NCBI RefSeq assembly: GCF_001882345.1 | Contig: NZ_MINL01000001.1 | Span: forward strand, 3,096,419 to 3,160,418 | Length of the DNA stretch: 64,000 nucleotides | Direction: 5' to 3' | From: Halomonas sp. QHL1 | GTDB taxonomy: Bacteria; Pseudomonadota; Gammaproteobacteria; Pseudomonadales; Halomonadaceae | In this document: one piece after another, positions 27,212-36,115 of the stretch | Layout of the letters: every line of letters starts with the position of its first letter | Position numbering within the stretch: position 1 is the first letter of the stretch | Position numbers and translations under genes: made by a program | The notes under the pieces: generated by a model | Told to the model about the DNA's origin: nothing | Database searches by the model: none | The model's input: the letters and a program-made list of their open reading frames with translations, nothing else

Positions 27212-27671
27212 GTGACGTTCTTCCTCAAGGTTAAGTTGTCAGGAGTAGTGTAAAAGCAGCCACATTTTATCAGCCTATATTGCGCCGCAATACCTTATTA
27301 AAACGAACGAAAGTAGTTCTTCTTAGGGTAATAGCATCTTTTTTTAGTAAATTAATCTTTTAGGTAATGGTAAATTTTTCAGTATTAGTTTTATAAAACG
27401 AATAATATTCGATTAAAAATTATACGATTGCCGAATAGCATTGTTAGAAAAGATTCATGTCTTATATCTGTTTTCGCTAATGTTTTGTTTTAAAAAACAC
27501 CTCGTGAATATTGTCAGGGTGGTGTGCAGGTCGGTGGCAGAGAGTGCCCGGCTAAGTGCAGTCGTGATATGTTGAGGTGCGCCACGCTCTTAGCTTGGTC
27601 ATGTAATGACTGGATAAGATAAAAACGAGGCCGATTAAAAACGGCCACTGGATACGTTAAGGAATATAACG
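27212..27671. other. AT-rich divergent regulatory region nhaD / TRAP
   Basis: No gene is seen. Positions 27280-27500 are strikingly AT-rich compared with both sides and contain a 13 bp palindrome CGAATAATATTCG (27399-27411). Near the right end, GGCCG (27629-27633) and CGGCC (27642-27646) form a small hairpin before the TRAP start. It should hold promoters for both genes; none could be fixed with confidence. Confidence 0.6.
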
Positions 27672-28649
27672 ATGCGCAACCCCTTTCGCTCCCTACGTCG
27701 CACGCTTGGCCTGTCGGTGGCTACGCTCGCCTTGGCAGGTACTGCTATCTCTGCCAGTGCTGAAACTCGTGTGACCTATAAATCGGCTTCCGCGGGCACC
27801 GCCTATTACCAGATGGGTGTAGAGCTCTCTGAAGCGATTCGCCAAGGTACCGATGACGCTATCATCCTTACCCTGGAAGAGAGCCAGGGCTCGGTACAGA
27901 ACGTGATGGAAGTCATGGCTCGCCAAGGCAATTACGTATTTACCACGCCGCCTGCGTTAGTCGATCAGGCCATGGCCGGGGAGGGCGCCTTTGCCGAGCG
28001 TCAGAATCCGCGCTTTCAAGAAATTCGGGGGCTATTCCCGATTCCCTCAATCACCATGCACTTTGTGTTGGCGGGTGACGAAGGCGTGATCGATATTACC
28101 GCGCTGGAAGGCAAGCACCTATTGATTGGCCGCGGCACCTTTGGCGCCCGTGAAGCGGCTCGTTACCTGGAGCTGTTTGGCCTGGAAGAGAGTGTGAAAA
28201 TTGCCGATGCGGCGATTGGCAGTGGCCCCGATGCGCTTAAAAACGGCCAGATTGATGGCTTTGTGACCGCCAGCTCCTTCCCCTCACCCAATGTGATTGA
28301 GACTGCGGCCAGCATGCCAGTGACCTTGGTTAGCCTGACTGACGAGCAAATCGAGCAGACCGGAGCGCCACGCCAAACGATCCCCGGCGGTACCTATCCC
28401 GGCGTGGATAAAGACGTTGAAACCACTTCGTTACCGGTGATCGCCTACACCACAACGTATATGGACGACGAGACCGCCTACACGCTGACCAAAACGTTTT
28501 GGGAGCGCCGCGACGCCATGGCCGAAGAGGCGGCGTGGTGGAGCAGCATTAGCCCTGATATGTTGGAAAACATGACCGGTACGCTTCACCCAGGCGCGCT
28601 GCGTTACTACGAGGAAGCGGGCATCGAGGTGCCTGACGCGCTGCGTTAG
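27672..28649 (+). CDS. TAXI-family TRAP transporter solute-binding protein
   Basis: A 325-residue periplasmic receptor with a signal peptide (1-30, cut near ASA). The TAXI pattern is RVTYKSASAGTAYYQMG at the mature start, which binds the ligand's carboxylate in related proteins. The substrate is likely a dicarboxylate or amino-acid-like anion, but it cannot be read from sequence. It precedes the fused TRAP permease, separated by a strong hairpin. Confidence 0.92.
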   Translation: MRNPFRSLRRTLGLSVATLALAGTAISASAETRVTYKSASAGTAYYQMGVELSEAIRQGTDDAIILTLEESQGSVQNVMEVMARQGNYVFTTPPALVDQAMAGEGAFAERQNPRFQEIRGLFPIPSITMHFVLAGDEGVIDITALEGKHLLIGRGTFGAREAARYLELFGLEESVKIADAAIGSGPDALKNGQIDGFVTASSFPSPNVIETAASMPVTLVSLTDEQIEQTGAPRQTIPGGTYPGVDKDVETTSLPVIAYTTTYMDDETAYTLTKTFWERRDAMAEEAAWWSSISPDMLENMTGTLHPGALRYYEEAGIEVPDALR

Positions 28650-28683
28650 CCGTTTTCTTGCATCGACCAACTTACACTTCCCG

Positions 28684-28709
28684 CTGCCACGGTGCTTGCA
28701 CTGTGGCAG
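28684..28709 (+). promoter_or_regulatory. intercistronic hairpin between TRAP genes
   Basis: CTGCCAC (28684-28690) pairs with GTGGCAG (28703-28709), and inner GTGC/GCAC extends the stem after one G-T pair. No T run follows. Such a hairpin can protect the 3' end of the receptor mRNA and give more receptor than permease. Confidence 0.6.
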
Positions 28710-28744
28710 TCCTGTATTGATGCTGTATTGATAGGCAACAAGGC

Positions 28745-30544
28745 ATGCGTGTTCTTACCTCTTCTCAAGTGGCGACCCCTGTGGATGATCGCTCAGTAGC
28801 GCCTGGCTGGTTGGCGTTAGGCGCTGTCAGTGTAGTATTTCATCTTGGCTTGATTTTTTATGGTTTAACGCCTGCGCTGGTCAGCCGGCCGCTGCATATG
28901 GCGCTGCTGTTGCCATGGGTGCTGATTTATATGGCCAATACGCCCATGCAGCGAGTAAGCGGCTGGCTGCTAACGGTATTGGGTGTTGCAGCATGTGGCT
29001 ATATCGCGTTTAACGAAGCTGCGCTAGCCAACCAGTACGGCTTTATTGATACCCATCTACAGATGGGCATTGGCCTGTTTTTGATGGCTTTAGCGCTTGA
29101 GGCGGCGCGCCGAGCCATTGGTTGGCCTCTGCCGTTGGTGGCCTTGCTGGCATTGATGTATGGCGCCTTTGGGCAGTATATTCCTGGCGCTTTTGGTCAC
29201 CCTGGTCTGCCGCTGGCCAGCATGGTGGGCACGCTCACGATTGCCGAAGGTGGATTATGGGGGTCGCTAACGGGGGTAAGCGTTAGCGTGGTGGCTATTT
29301 TTGTGATTTTCGGCGCGGTGCTCAATGCGGGAGAGGCGGGCCAGGGCTTTATGAACTTGGCCAGTGCGGTGGCGGGGCGTCTCACCGGCGGGGCCGCTAA
29401 AGTGGCGGTGATTTCGTCGGCGCTGATGGGCTCTATCTCCGGCTCGGCGTCCGCTAACGTTGCCTCCACTGGGGCAATCACTATCCCCTCCATGGTGCGG
29501 CTGCGTTACCCCCGTTCGCTGGCTGGTGCGGTGGAAGCCGTTGCCTCCTCCGGCGGGCAAATTATGCCGCCGCTGATGGGCGCGGGGGCATTTGTGATGG
29601 TGGAACTGACCGGCACGCCCTATACACAAATCATGGCCGCGGCGATGCTTCCAGCGGTGCTGTACTTTTTAACTGTCTGGGTGGGTATTAATGCCTATGC
29701 GACCCGGCATGATCTAAAGCCCGTGGCCGAAAGCGAGCGCCCCGGCGTGAAAGAGGTAGTGATTACCTCGCTGTTTTTCGCCATCCCCTTCGTGCTGCTG
29801 TTAGAGCGTATTTTTAACGGCGGTTTTACGCCCCAGTACGCCGCCAGCATTGCGATTTTCGCGGGCATTGTGCTGCTGTTCTTTAACGTGACGCTGCGCT
29901 TTTCGCTTCCGGGTTTTGCCAGCCGCTTAGCCGACGCAGCGGTCACCGCTGGGCGTCAGATTGCCGTCATTGGCGCCATTATCCTGTGTGCCTCGCTGGT
30001 GGTCGGCGTGCTGTCGTTGACGGGGTTGGGCGTCAAGATTACCTCGGGCATTCTATCGCTCTCCAACGACATGCTCTGGCCAGCTTTGCTACTAACGGCG
30101 CTCGCCTGTTTGATTTTAGGTATGGAGGTGCCCACCACTGCCGCCTATGTGATTTGCGTCTCTGTTGCCGGGCCTGCCCTGACCTCGCTAGGTTTGGAAC
30201 CGCTTTTGGCGCATCTGTTTGTATTCTGGTACGCGCTGCTCTCGACGATCACGCCGCCGGTGTGTGGCGGCGTGTTTATCGCTGCGGGCATGGTGGGGGA
30301 GAACTGGCTAAAAGTCGCATTCAAAGCCATGGCGTTAGGGATAGGGCTGTATATTATTCCCCTGGCCATGGTGGCCAACCCAGAGATGATCCAACTGGCC
30401 TTTAACCCTTCCGGCGCCTTGTTGGATGCGCTGAAAGTGGCGATTGGTTTAGGTGCGATCTCTTACGGGGTTATTGCGCGAAAAGCGCTGTGGCAGCGAG
30501 GCGCATTGATCGTGGGAGGCATTATTCTGATCTTTGTAGTTTAG
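28745..30544 (+). CDS. TRAP transporter permease, 4TM/12TM fusion
   Basis: A 599-residue inner-membrane protein that fuses the small (DctQ-like) and large (DctM-like) TRAP subunits, as is usual for TAXI systems. About 16 hydrophobic segments are visible. The large-subunit signature GSISGSASANVASTGAITIPSM is split here as GSISGSASAN and GAITIPSM (residues about 230-255). It uses the Na+ gradient for uptake, which fits a halophile. Few ribosome-site features precede the ATG at 28745. Confidence 0.93.
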   Translation: MRVLTSSQVATPVDDRSVAPGWLALGAVSVVFHLGLIFYGLTPALVSRPLHMALLLPWVLIYMANTPMQRVSGWLLTVLGVAACGYIAFNEAALANQYGFIDTHLQMGIGLFLMALALEAARRAIGWPLPLVALLALMYGAFGQYIPGAFGHPGLPLASMVGTLTIAEGGLWGSLTGVSVSVVAIFVIFGAVLNAGEAGQGFMNLASAVAGRLTGGAAKVAVISSALMGSISGSASANVASTGAITIPSMVRLRYPRSLAGAVEAVASSGGQIMPPLMGAGAFVMVELTGTPYTQIMAAAMLPAVLYFLTVWVGINAYATRHDLKPVAESERPGVKEVVITSLFFAIPFVLLLERIFNGGFTPQYAASIAIFAGIVLLFFNVTLRFSLPGFASRLADAAVTAGRQIAVIGAIILCASLVVGVLSLTGLGVKITSGILSLSNDMLWPALLLTALACLILGMEVPTTAAYVICVSVAGPALTSLGLEPLLAHLFVFWYALLSTITPPVCGGVFIAAGMVGENWLKVAFKAMALGIGLYIIPLAMVANPEMIQLAFNPSGALLDALKVAIGLGAISYGVIARKALWQRGALIVGGIILIFVV

Positions 30545-30552
30545 CTCCTTGT

Positions 30553-31125
30553 TTAACCGTCAGCGTCCAGCCGTAGCGGCGAAGAGGCGGGTAGTGGGGT
30601 GGTGGCAAACATTACCCAGGTATCCAGCGCAGGCCCGAGGGACTGCACCAAGCGTAGTTGCTCGGGGGCTTGCCCTAGCACCTCTTCAGCGCATATGCCC
30701 GCCTCAAAACGGCCTGCGAGAAGTCCTTCTGCCACCGCCACTGTGGTGGGGGCGTCAATGATCTCTGCATAGGCCGTTAAGTCAGTGTAGTAGCGAGTTG
30801 CTGGTTGTAGCACTACCTGGGTGGGGCGAACAGAGGCGCGTTGGGCAATCAGCGCTAGTGGCTTGCTACCGGCAATAAACGTATCCACAGGGTAAGCGCA
30901 ATGCATATAGCGGCCGACGCAGTCGCTATGGGCAAAGTGGGCGGTACACTGCAGCACATGGCTTACTTGGCCGTTGATCAGTGCTTGGAAGGCATCTTCA
31001 AAGCAGGTAAATAACGTAATGCTGCCTTCGCCTGAGCAGCGCATTTTGAGATAGCGCTTGGCAATCAGTTCATGGTTATTGCCACTAGGCCCCAAGGTTG
31101 CAATGTGCACGGTGATTTTCTCCAC
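30553..31125 (-). CDS. prephenate-dehydratase/BacA-like periplasmic-binding-fold protein
   Basis: A 190-residue cytosolic protein with the start IATLGPSGNNHELIA, matching the ATLGPxGTxSE pattern of prephenate dehydratases and of BacA (prephenate decarboxylase of bacilysin synthesis). No ACT domain is present and the length fits the BacA-type single domain. No other bacilysin-type genes are nearby, so it may have a different role. It converges on the TRAP permease with 8 bases between and lies downstream of the antiporter gene on the same strand. Confidence 0.6.
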   Translation of the reverse strand: MEKITVHIATLGPSGNNHELIAKRYLKMRCSGEGSITLFTCFEDAFQALINGQVSHVLQCTAHFAHSDCVGRYMHCAYPVDTFIAGSKPLALIAQRASVRPTQVVLQPATRYYTDLTAYAEIIDAPTTVAVAEGLLAGRFEAGICAEEVLGQAPEQLRLVQSLGPALDTWVMFATTPLPASSPLRLDADG

Positions 31126-31144
31126 GCTAAATGATCAAGTCATC

Positions 31145-31173
31145 GAGCCAAAAGCGTTGGGGGCTTTTGGCTC
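31145..31173. terminator. hairpin between the antiporter and BacA-like genes
   Basis: Perfect 11 bp stem GAGCCAAAAGC/GCTTTTGGCTC with a 7-base loop, 25 bases past the antiporter stop on the minus strand. There is no T run, so it may attenuate or protect rather than fully terminate. Confidence 0.5.
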
Positions 31174-31197
31174 ATCGCAATCGACGATTAGATCATC

Positions 31198-32154
31198 TCA
31201 AAAGATCGTAAAGCTTAACGCTATATAAGCGGCATAGCCTGCGAGCAGTGCCGCGCCTTCCCAGCGCGACAGGCGCATACCGGTATACAAAAACAGCACC
31301 AGTACGCCCGCGGCTCCCAGCATTACCCACTGGTCAAACATGGCCACGCGTGGCGCAAGGGGCAACGGCTGTAAAAACGCGGAGATACCCAGAATGCCTA
31401 ACAGGTTGAAAATATTGCTGCCCAGAATATTCCCGACGGCAACATCCGCATGACGGCGTAATGCGGCAATCACCGACACGGCCATCTCTGGCAGTGAGGT
31501 GCCTACGGCGACGATGGTTAAGCCAATCACCGCTTCGGAAATGCCCATAGCCTGGGCCAACCCAATGGCACCGTATAAGAGTAGCTGTGACCCGCCAATC
31601 AGCATGCCCAAACCAATCACTAGCGCTACGGCGATCATCCAGCCTGTGGTGGGGAGTTTGGTCATCTCCTCTGCTTCTGCAGCGTGCATTTCCGCTGCGG
31701 GAATGTGCTGACGGCTTTCACTTAAGTAGGCCCAAACAAGATAGCCGATGAGGCCCGCAATAAAAATTGCTGCATCGACGCGCCCCAGTGCTCCGCCGAA
31801 TGAGAGCCCAATAAACAGCAGGCTGGCTAACACCACTACCAGGCCATCCCGGCGCAGTGCTAAAGGTTGAACCACCATCGGGCAAATAACCGCACACATG
31901 CCCAGGATTAATAAGATATTGCCGATATTGCTGCCCACAATGTTGCCAATCGCAATGTCAGGCTGCTGGTTAATCGCGGCATCAATCGAAACGACAAGCT
32001 CAGGAGCCGAGGTGCCAAAACCAACCACCACAAGCCCTGTTAGCAGTGGCGAAACCCCGACTCTTCGTGCGCCAGCCACCGCGCCGCGGATAAGCGACTC
32101 CCCGCCGAGGGTCAACAAGGCGATGCCCGCCAACAAACTAAGTCCATATAGCAT
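31198..32154 (-). CDS. calcium/sodium antiporter (YrbG-like)
   Basis: A 318-residue inner-membrane CaCA-superfamily exchanger with about 10 TM segments and the two alpha-repeat motifs: GFGTSAPELVVS (about 45-56) and AVGTSLPEMAVS (about 206-217), each followed by GNI(V/L)GSNI. The E in each motif binds cations in related exchangers. It probably exports Ca2+ against Na+. GAAGGGA precedes the ATG. The loop between the halves (about 145-170) is charged. Confidence 0.93.
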   Translation of the reverse strand: MLYGLSLLAGIALLTLGGESLIRGAVAGARRVGVSPLLTGLVVVGFGTSAPELVVSIDAAINQQPDIAIGNIVGSNIGNILLILGMCAVICPMVVQPLALRRDGLVVVLASLLFIGLSFGGALGRVDAAIFIAGLIGYLVWAYLSESRQHIPAAEMHAAEAEEMTKLPTTGWMIAVALVIGLGMLIGGSQLLLYGAIGLAQAMGISEAVIGLTIVAVGTSLPEMAVSVIAALRRHADVAVGNILGSNIFNLLGILGISAFLQPLPLAPRVAMFDQWVMLGAAGVLVLFLYTGMRLSRWEGAALLAGYAAYIALSFTIF

Positions 32155-32523
32155 GTTAAGTTCCCTTCTAAAGTGCTCGCCAGGCCGCGAATGAGGCGGT
32201 TTTTGCCGGGTAAGCCAAGCCTGCTAGGCGTTCGGATTAGTAGTGCCTAGCTCACTGGCAAGATTAAGACTATTTTGGGTAATTTGCGCGGTTTAAAAAC
32301 CTCTATAAGAGGCAGAACAATAAATTAAAAAGCACAAAGGCTTTGACCTGCTGCTGCCTACGTGGCAGGATGTGCGCAGTTAGTAAGTTAGCAAGCAAGC
32401 ATGGTTCCAGAAACATTCGAATTCTTTCGGTAGTCTGTAATTGTATTCCTTGTTCTACTCACTATTTATCTGGGTAATACCAGGATTTCTACAATTCGCG
32501 ACTTGCGAAAAGGATTTAATATC
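32155..32523. other. long leader region of the cold shock gene
   Basis: No gene is seen in these 369 bases. It has small hairpins, including CCTCT/AGAGG (around 32300-32312) and CTGCC/GGCAG (around 32353-32368), and a short 8 bp repeat GTTAGTAA/GTTAGCAA at 32379-32394. A long untranslated leader is usual for cspA-type genes. I could not fix the promoter. Confidence 0.5.
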
Positions 32524-32730
32524 ATGGCAACTGGCACAGTTAAGTGGTTCAACGATTCTAAAGGCTTTGGCTTTATCGCTCCTTCTGACGGCAGTGATGA
32601 CGTTTTTGCTCATTTTTCTGAAATTCAGTCTGATGGCTTCAAAACCCTTCCGGAAGGCGCTAACGTTTCTTTTGACGTTACCCAGGGTCAGAAAGGCCTT
32701 CAAGCTTCAAACATCAAGCTGCTTTCTTAA
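32524..32730 (+). CDS. cold shock protein, CspA family
   Basis: A 68-residue single-stranded nucleic acid chaperone. RNP1 KGFGFI and RNP2 VFAHF are both present, and it starts [15 protein letters not shown] is 6-8 bases before the ATG at 32524; an upstream ATG-like frame start at 32503 is not supported. It is followed by two hairpins. It may be induced by cold or be constitutive; sequence alone does not tell. Confidence 0.96.
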   Translation: MATGTVKWFNDSKGFGFIAPSDGSDDVFAHFSEIQSDGFKTLPEGANVSFDVTQGQKGLQASNIKLLS

Positions 32731-32751
32731 TCCTAGCGATTATTTAAGTAC

Positions 32752-32803
32752 TCGAACCGTTTAGGTTCGATGATGATCGGGCCCCGCTTAGGCGGGGCCC
32801 GAT
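32752..32803 (+). terminator. double hairpin after the cold shock gene
   Basis: TCGAACC/GGTTCGA (32752-32770) is followed by a very strong stem of 12 bp: ATCGGGCCCCGC, loop TTAG, GCGGGGCCCGAT (32776-32803). There is no T run; it probably acts as an RNA-stabilising 3' end or a terminator. Confidence 0.65.
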
Positions 32804-32936
32804 GCGTTCGTGCCTGCCAAAAAATACTTCCCTAAGCACAGCTGTATCCGCTATTAGATCAGCAAAAGCTCTACGATCAATTCCTTAGTTTTATAGGTGT
32901 TTATTCGCGTAATTCAAAAACGAGCTTGATTGATTG

Positions 32937-32953
32937 GTATGTTATATTGTATC
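32937..32953 (+). promoter_or_regulatory. Zur-like half site before zinT
   Basis: ATGTTATA within GTATGTTATATTGTATC (32937-32953) equals the left half of the gammaproteobacterial Zur consensus; the right half fits poorly. It lies about 45 bases before zinT, which is Zur-controlled in other bacteria. Confidence 0.35.
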
Positions 32954-32996
32954 TTTTTGGCGGCTTGTTGTACGAACAGCCAAAGGGAAACCGAAT

Positions 32997-33680
32997 ATGA
33001 CAGCATTACCACTTAAGGCCGCCAGCGCGCTTGTATTGAGTGCACTGATATTGACGAGCGTTCAAGGCGTTAGCGCCAGTGATCATGACCATGAGCATGA
33101 TCACGACCATACTCATAACGACCACGACCACGACCACGACCACGATAGCGATATCTATTCAGGCTATTTTGATGATGAGCAGGTTGAGGATCGTGCGCTT
33201 TCTGATTGGGAAGGCGATTGGCAGTCCGTTTATCCCTACCTAAAAGATGGCACGCTTGACGAAGTGTTTACGCAGAAGGCAGAAAGTGGCGATAAAACCG
33301 CCGAAGAGTACAAAGCCTATTATGATATCGGTTATCAAACGGGTGTCGAACGTATCGTTATCGATGGCAATAGCGTCACCTTCTATGAAAATGGTGAAGA
33401 GAAAGCAGGCGAATACCAATACGATGGCTATGAAATTCTAACTTACCAAGCAGGTAACCGAGGTGTACGGTTTATCTATGCGCTTGAAGAAGCCTCTGAC
33501 GATTTGCCTCAGTATATCCAATTTAGCGACCACAGCATTTATCCCACTGATGCGCATCACTACCACCTCTACTGGGGTGATGATCGTGAAGCGCTGCTAG
33601 AAGAAGTGACGAACTGGCCTACCTATTATCCTTCTGAGCTAAGTGGCGATGAAATCGTCGATGAGATGCTGGCTCACTAA
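32997..33680 (+). CDS. zinT: periplasmic zinc/cadmium-binding protein ZinT
   Basis: A 227-residue protein with a signal peptide (1-28, cut near VSAS). A striking His/Asp-rich tract (about 29-51, many DHDH units) is a low-affinity metal sponge. It is followed by the ZinT (YodA) domain, with DWEGDWQSVYPYL at its start and HSIYPTDAHHYHLYWG near residue 190 providing metal-ligand histidines. It delivers zinc to ZnuA in relatives. The start at 32997 is preferred because the signal peptide begins there. No znu genes are near. Confidence 0.92.
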   Translation: MTALPLKAASALVLSALILTSVQGVSASDHDHEHDHDHTHNDHDHDHDHDSDIYSGYFDDEQVEDRALSDWEGDWQSVYPYLKDGTLDEVFTQKAESGDKTAEEYKAYYDIGYQTGVERIVIDGNSVTFYENGEEKAGEYQYDGYEILTYQAGNRGVRFIYALEEASDDLPQYIQFSDHSIYPTDAHHYHLYWGDDREALLEEVTNWPTYYPSELSGDEIVDEMLAH

Positions 33681-33727
33681 TTAGTGGCGATAAATAATAG
33701 CTGCAACTTAATAGGTGGGTAAGAAAC

Positions 33728-33763
33728 AAAGCGCTGGCAGAAATGCTGGCGCTTTGCTTTTTA
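33728..33763 (+). terminator. terminator after zinT
   Basis: AAAGCGC (33728-33734) pairs with GCGCTTT (33749-33755), with an inner GCA/TGC pairing; a T-rich tail GCTTTTT follows. Confidence 0.75.
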
Positions 33764-33850
33764 TGGGTTAAATGAAATGTTGTGTCTGAAAATTAGGCCT
33801 AAGCTTACATGTGTGTGGTGCTACCAAAAAACGTGAGAGGGACGCTGACT

Positions 33851-34249
33851 ATGCGCTTGTTCAAATTCTTTCTGGTCGCCGGGCTTTTGGTTACAAGTGG
33901 CTATGCCATGGCTAGCGCGGCGTGTGATAACGCGAATACGCAAACAGAACTAAACCAGTGCACGGCAATGTCGTACCAAACGGCCGATGACAAGCTGAAC
34001 GAGGCTTACCAAGCGCTGGTGGGCAAGCTGGCAAGTAATCCAGGCTCGCTTGAAAAACTTAGAGCGGCGCAGCGGGCCTGGATTGGCTTTCGTGATGGCG
34101 AGTGTGCGTATGAAAGTAGCGCGGTAGAGGGCGGAAGCGCACAGCCTATGGTGCGTAATGGGTGCCTTAAAGTACTCACAGAACAGCGCACGGAGAGATT
34201 GCGTGAGCATGCTAGCTGCGAAGAAGGGGATTTGAGCTGTCCGCGCTAA
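33851..34249 (+). CDS. LprI-type (DUF1311) secreted protein
   Basis: A 132-residue protein with a signal peptide (1-23, cut near ASA). The mature part fits the LprI/DUF1311 family: several cysteines, the CDNANTQTELNQC start, LNEAYQALVGKL and RAAQRAWIGFRDGEC. Family members include lysozyme inhibitors, but most are uncharacterised. The ATG at 33851 is chosen because the signal peptide starts there and GAGGG precedes it. It is convergent with ssrA. Confidence 0.88.
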   Translation: MRLFKFFLVAGLLVTSGYAMASAACDNANTQTELNQCTAMSYQTADDKLNEAYQALVGKLASNPGSLEKLRAAQRAWIGFRDGECAYESSAVEGGSAQPMVRNGCLKVLTEQRTERLREHASCEEGDLSCPR

Positions 34250-34288
34250 AAGGCGTTCTTTTGAGGACAGGTGGAGTGCGACAGACAC

Positions 34289-34311
34289 AAAAAAAGCACC
34301 CGTAGGTGCTT
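34289..34311 (-). terminator. rho-independent terminator of ssrA
   Basis: Read on the minus strand: AAGCACC, short loop, GGTGCTT, followed by seven T. It lies 17-39 bases past the tmRNA 3' end. Confidence 0.88.
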
Positions 34312-34327
34312 GATTTGTATAGTAAAG

Positions 34328-34707
34328 TGGTGGAGGCGGCGGGAATTGAACCCGCGTCCGCCAGCACGCGCCTATTGGCTCTACATGCTTAGATTTCGTC
34401 ATTTGATTTAACGCGACTGACTCCGACGATCAGGATTCAGCTACGCGAGCCTTCTAAAGTTTAACGATTGGCGAGAAGACACCACCAACCGCGGTCCTAT
34501 CAGCTTTAGCTCGTATCCCCTCAGTGATGAATAGGCACATCACCTTGGGGCCAGACAAGAAGCTAACAGTGTTTAAGCTGCTAGCGCGCCTTGAGCGTAG
34601 TTTTCGTCATTTGCGACTATTTTTCGTGATGTGGGATTTACGAGATACATCACGCTCTCGGCATGCACCGCAAGGGTTGTCACCGGCGTCGAAACCATGT
34701 CGCCCCC
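34328..34707 (-). ncRNA. ssrA: transfer-messenger RNA (tmRNA)
   Basis: A 380-nt tmRNA that rescues stalled ribosomes with SmpB. The 5' GGGGGCG pairs with 3' CGCCTCC (one G-U), and the 3' end is TTCAATTCCCGCCGCCTCC plus ACCA. The tRNA-like T-arm is present. The resume codon GCA opens a frame encoding ANDENYAQGALAA then TAA, the degradation tag ending in ALAA that ClpXP recognises. It lies 46 bases from smpB, on the same strand, downstream of it. Confidence 0.96.
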
Positions 34708-34752
34708 TTATTACAAGTGAGCATTCTAACGTGCTCACTGCCAATTGACCAG

Positions 34753-35244
34753 TTAAGCCTTGGTATGTTCCCGCATGATTCTGCCTTTTTGACGGTTCCA
34801 GTCACGATCTTTTTCAGTGGCACGTTTATCATGCAACTGCTTGCCCGTTACCAGTGCCAGCTCGCATTTTACTTTATTGCGCTTCCAGTAAAGTTTAAGG
34901 GGCACGCAGGTGTGGCCTTTGTCCTGGGTGATCGAAAAGATTTTAGCGATCTCTTTGCGATGCAGCAGCAGTTTGCGGGTACGTGTAGGGTCAGCAATCT
35001 CATGGGTGCTCGCGGTATTCAGCGGCATGATATGACTACCCAGCAGAAACGCTTCGCCGTTGCGAACCAAAATATAGGTGTCGGTGAGCTGGGCTTTACC
35101 GGCGCGCAGGCTCTTAACTTCCCAGCCAGCGAGTGATAGCCCTGCCTCGAAGGTCTCATCGATATGGTACTCAAACCGTGCCTTCTTATTTTGGGCAATA
35201 ACGCTGCTACCGGGGCCCTTACTGTTACCTTTCTTAGTGGCCAT
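34753..35244 (-). CDS. smpB: SsrA-binding protein SmpB
   Basis: A 163-residue OB-fold protein that binds the tRNA-like domain of tmRNA. It has [33 protein letters not shown] and the C-terminal tail [15 protein letters not shown] that enters the empty mRNA channel. GAGG precedes the ATG. It directly precedes ssrA, so RNA and protein partner lie together; divergent from ratA as in E. coli. Confidence 0.98.
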   Translation of the reverse strand: MATKKGNSKGPGSSVIAQNKKARFEYHIDETFEAGLSLAGWEVKSLRAGKAQLTDTYILVRNGEAFLLGSHIMPLNTASTHEIADPTRTRKLLLHRKEIAKIFSITQDKGHTCVPLKLYWKRNKVKCELALVTGKQLHDKRATEKDRDWNRQKGRIMREHTKA

Positions 35245-35369
35245 GGAACCTCATAATTAATCTGTCAGTGGCATCCCCTTCGTTATTTGGGGAGGCGTGA
35301 TACCATTTAGGGTCTGAAAAATATTTCCCATGATACGCTTTGGGCACTGTGAAGTCAGCGGAGAGGTCA

Positions 35370-35804
35370 ATGCCAACCGTCAATCGTTCCGCCTTAGTGC
35401 GGCACACCCCCCAGAAAATGTTCGATCTGGTTAACGACTTCGAGCGCTACCCGGAGTTTTTGCCAGGCTGCCGTCAGGCGCGTTTGCTTGAACACGATGA
35501 TGTGCATCTGATCGGCGAAATGACCCTTGGGCGCGCCGGTGTCGAGCAAACGATCACCACGCGTAACGAACTTTTTGCGCCTGAGCGTATTGAGCTGTCG
35601 TTGGTAAAAGGGCCATTCAAACGGCTTAAAGGTCGCTGGCTATTTATCCCCATGGGAGATGGTGCCTGCAAAGTGAGCCTTGAGATGGAATTTGAGTTCG
35701 CCAATCGTCTGCTTGGCATGGCGTTCGGAAAACTCTTTCAGCAAATCGCCGGCCAGCTAGTCGATGCCTTCACCAAGCGCGCTAACGAGCTGTATGGGCG
35801 CTGA
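35370..35804 (+). CDS. ratA: RatA-type START-domain protein (ribosome association toxin / coenzyme Q-binding family)
   Basis: A 144-residue single-domain protein of the Coq10/RatA family: NRSALVRHTPQKMFDLV at the start, FERYPEFLPGC, MEFEFANRLLG and a C-terminal amphipathic helix. In E. coli the homologue is reported to interfere with 70S formation; a lipid- or quinone-chaperone role is also proposed for the family. GAGAGG lies ahead of the ATG at 35370. It overlaps rnfH by 11 bases. Confidence 0.93.
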   Translation: MPTVNRSALVRHTPQKMFDLVNDFERYPEFLPGCRQARLLEHDDVHLIGEMTLGRAGVEQTITTRNELFAPERIELSLVKGPFKRLKGRWLFIPMGDGACKVSLEMEFEFANRLLGMAFGKLFQQIAGQLVDAFTKRANELYGR

Positions 35805-36111
35805 AACGCTGGCCGTTGAGGTCGCCTATGCGCTTCCATCTAAACAGCGCATAGTGGCTCTTCGAGTGCCTGACGGCACTACTGCGCGCCAAGCCGTTGC
35901 CTTGGCCGATTTACCCACGCTGTTTCCTGATGTGCCTGGAGATACGTTTGCTCAGGCACCGTTGGGTATCTTCGGTAAGGCGATACGCAACCCCGATACC
36001 CAGTTATTGCGCGATGGGGATCGGGTAGAAGTCTATCGGCCATTGGCGATTGACCCCAAGGCCGCTCGCCTGGAGCGCGCTAAGCGCCAAGCGAGCGACC
36101 AGGAGCGATAA
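35794..36111 (+). CDS. RnfH family (UPF0125) protein
   Basis: A 105-residue ubiquitin-like small protein: VEVAYALPSKQRIVALRVPDG, then LGIFGKAI and DGDRVEVYRPLAIDPK, the family hallmark. The C-terminus is basic. It starts inside ratA (ATG at 35794), a conserved ratA-rnfH pair. Its function is unclear. Confidence 0.93.
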   Translation: MGAETLAVEVAYALPSKQRIVALRVPDGTTARQAVALADLPTLFPDVPGDTFAQAPLGIFGKAIRNPDTQLLRDGDRVEVYRPLAIDPKAARLERAKRQASDQER

Positions 36112-36115
36112 CGCG

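Noticed and set aside
33950..34402. Minus-strand frame across the 3' end of ssrA
   Set aside because: Overlaps the tmRNA and the LprI-like gene; explained by both.
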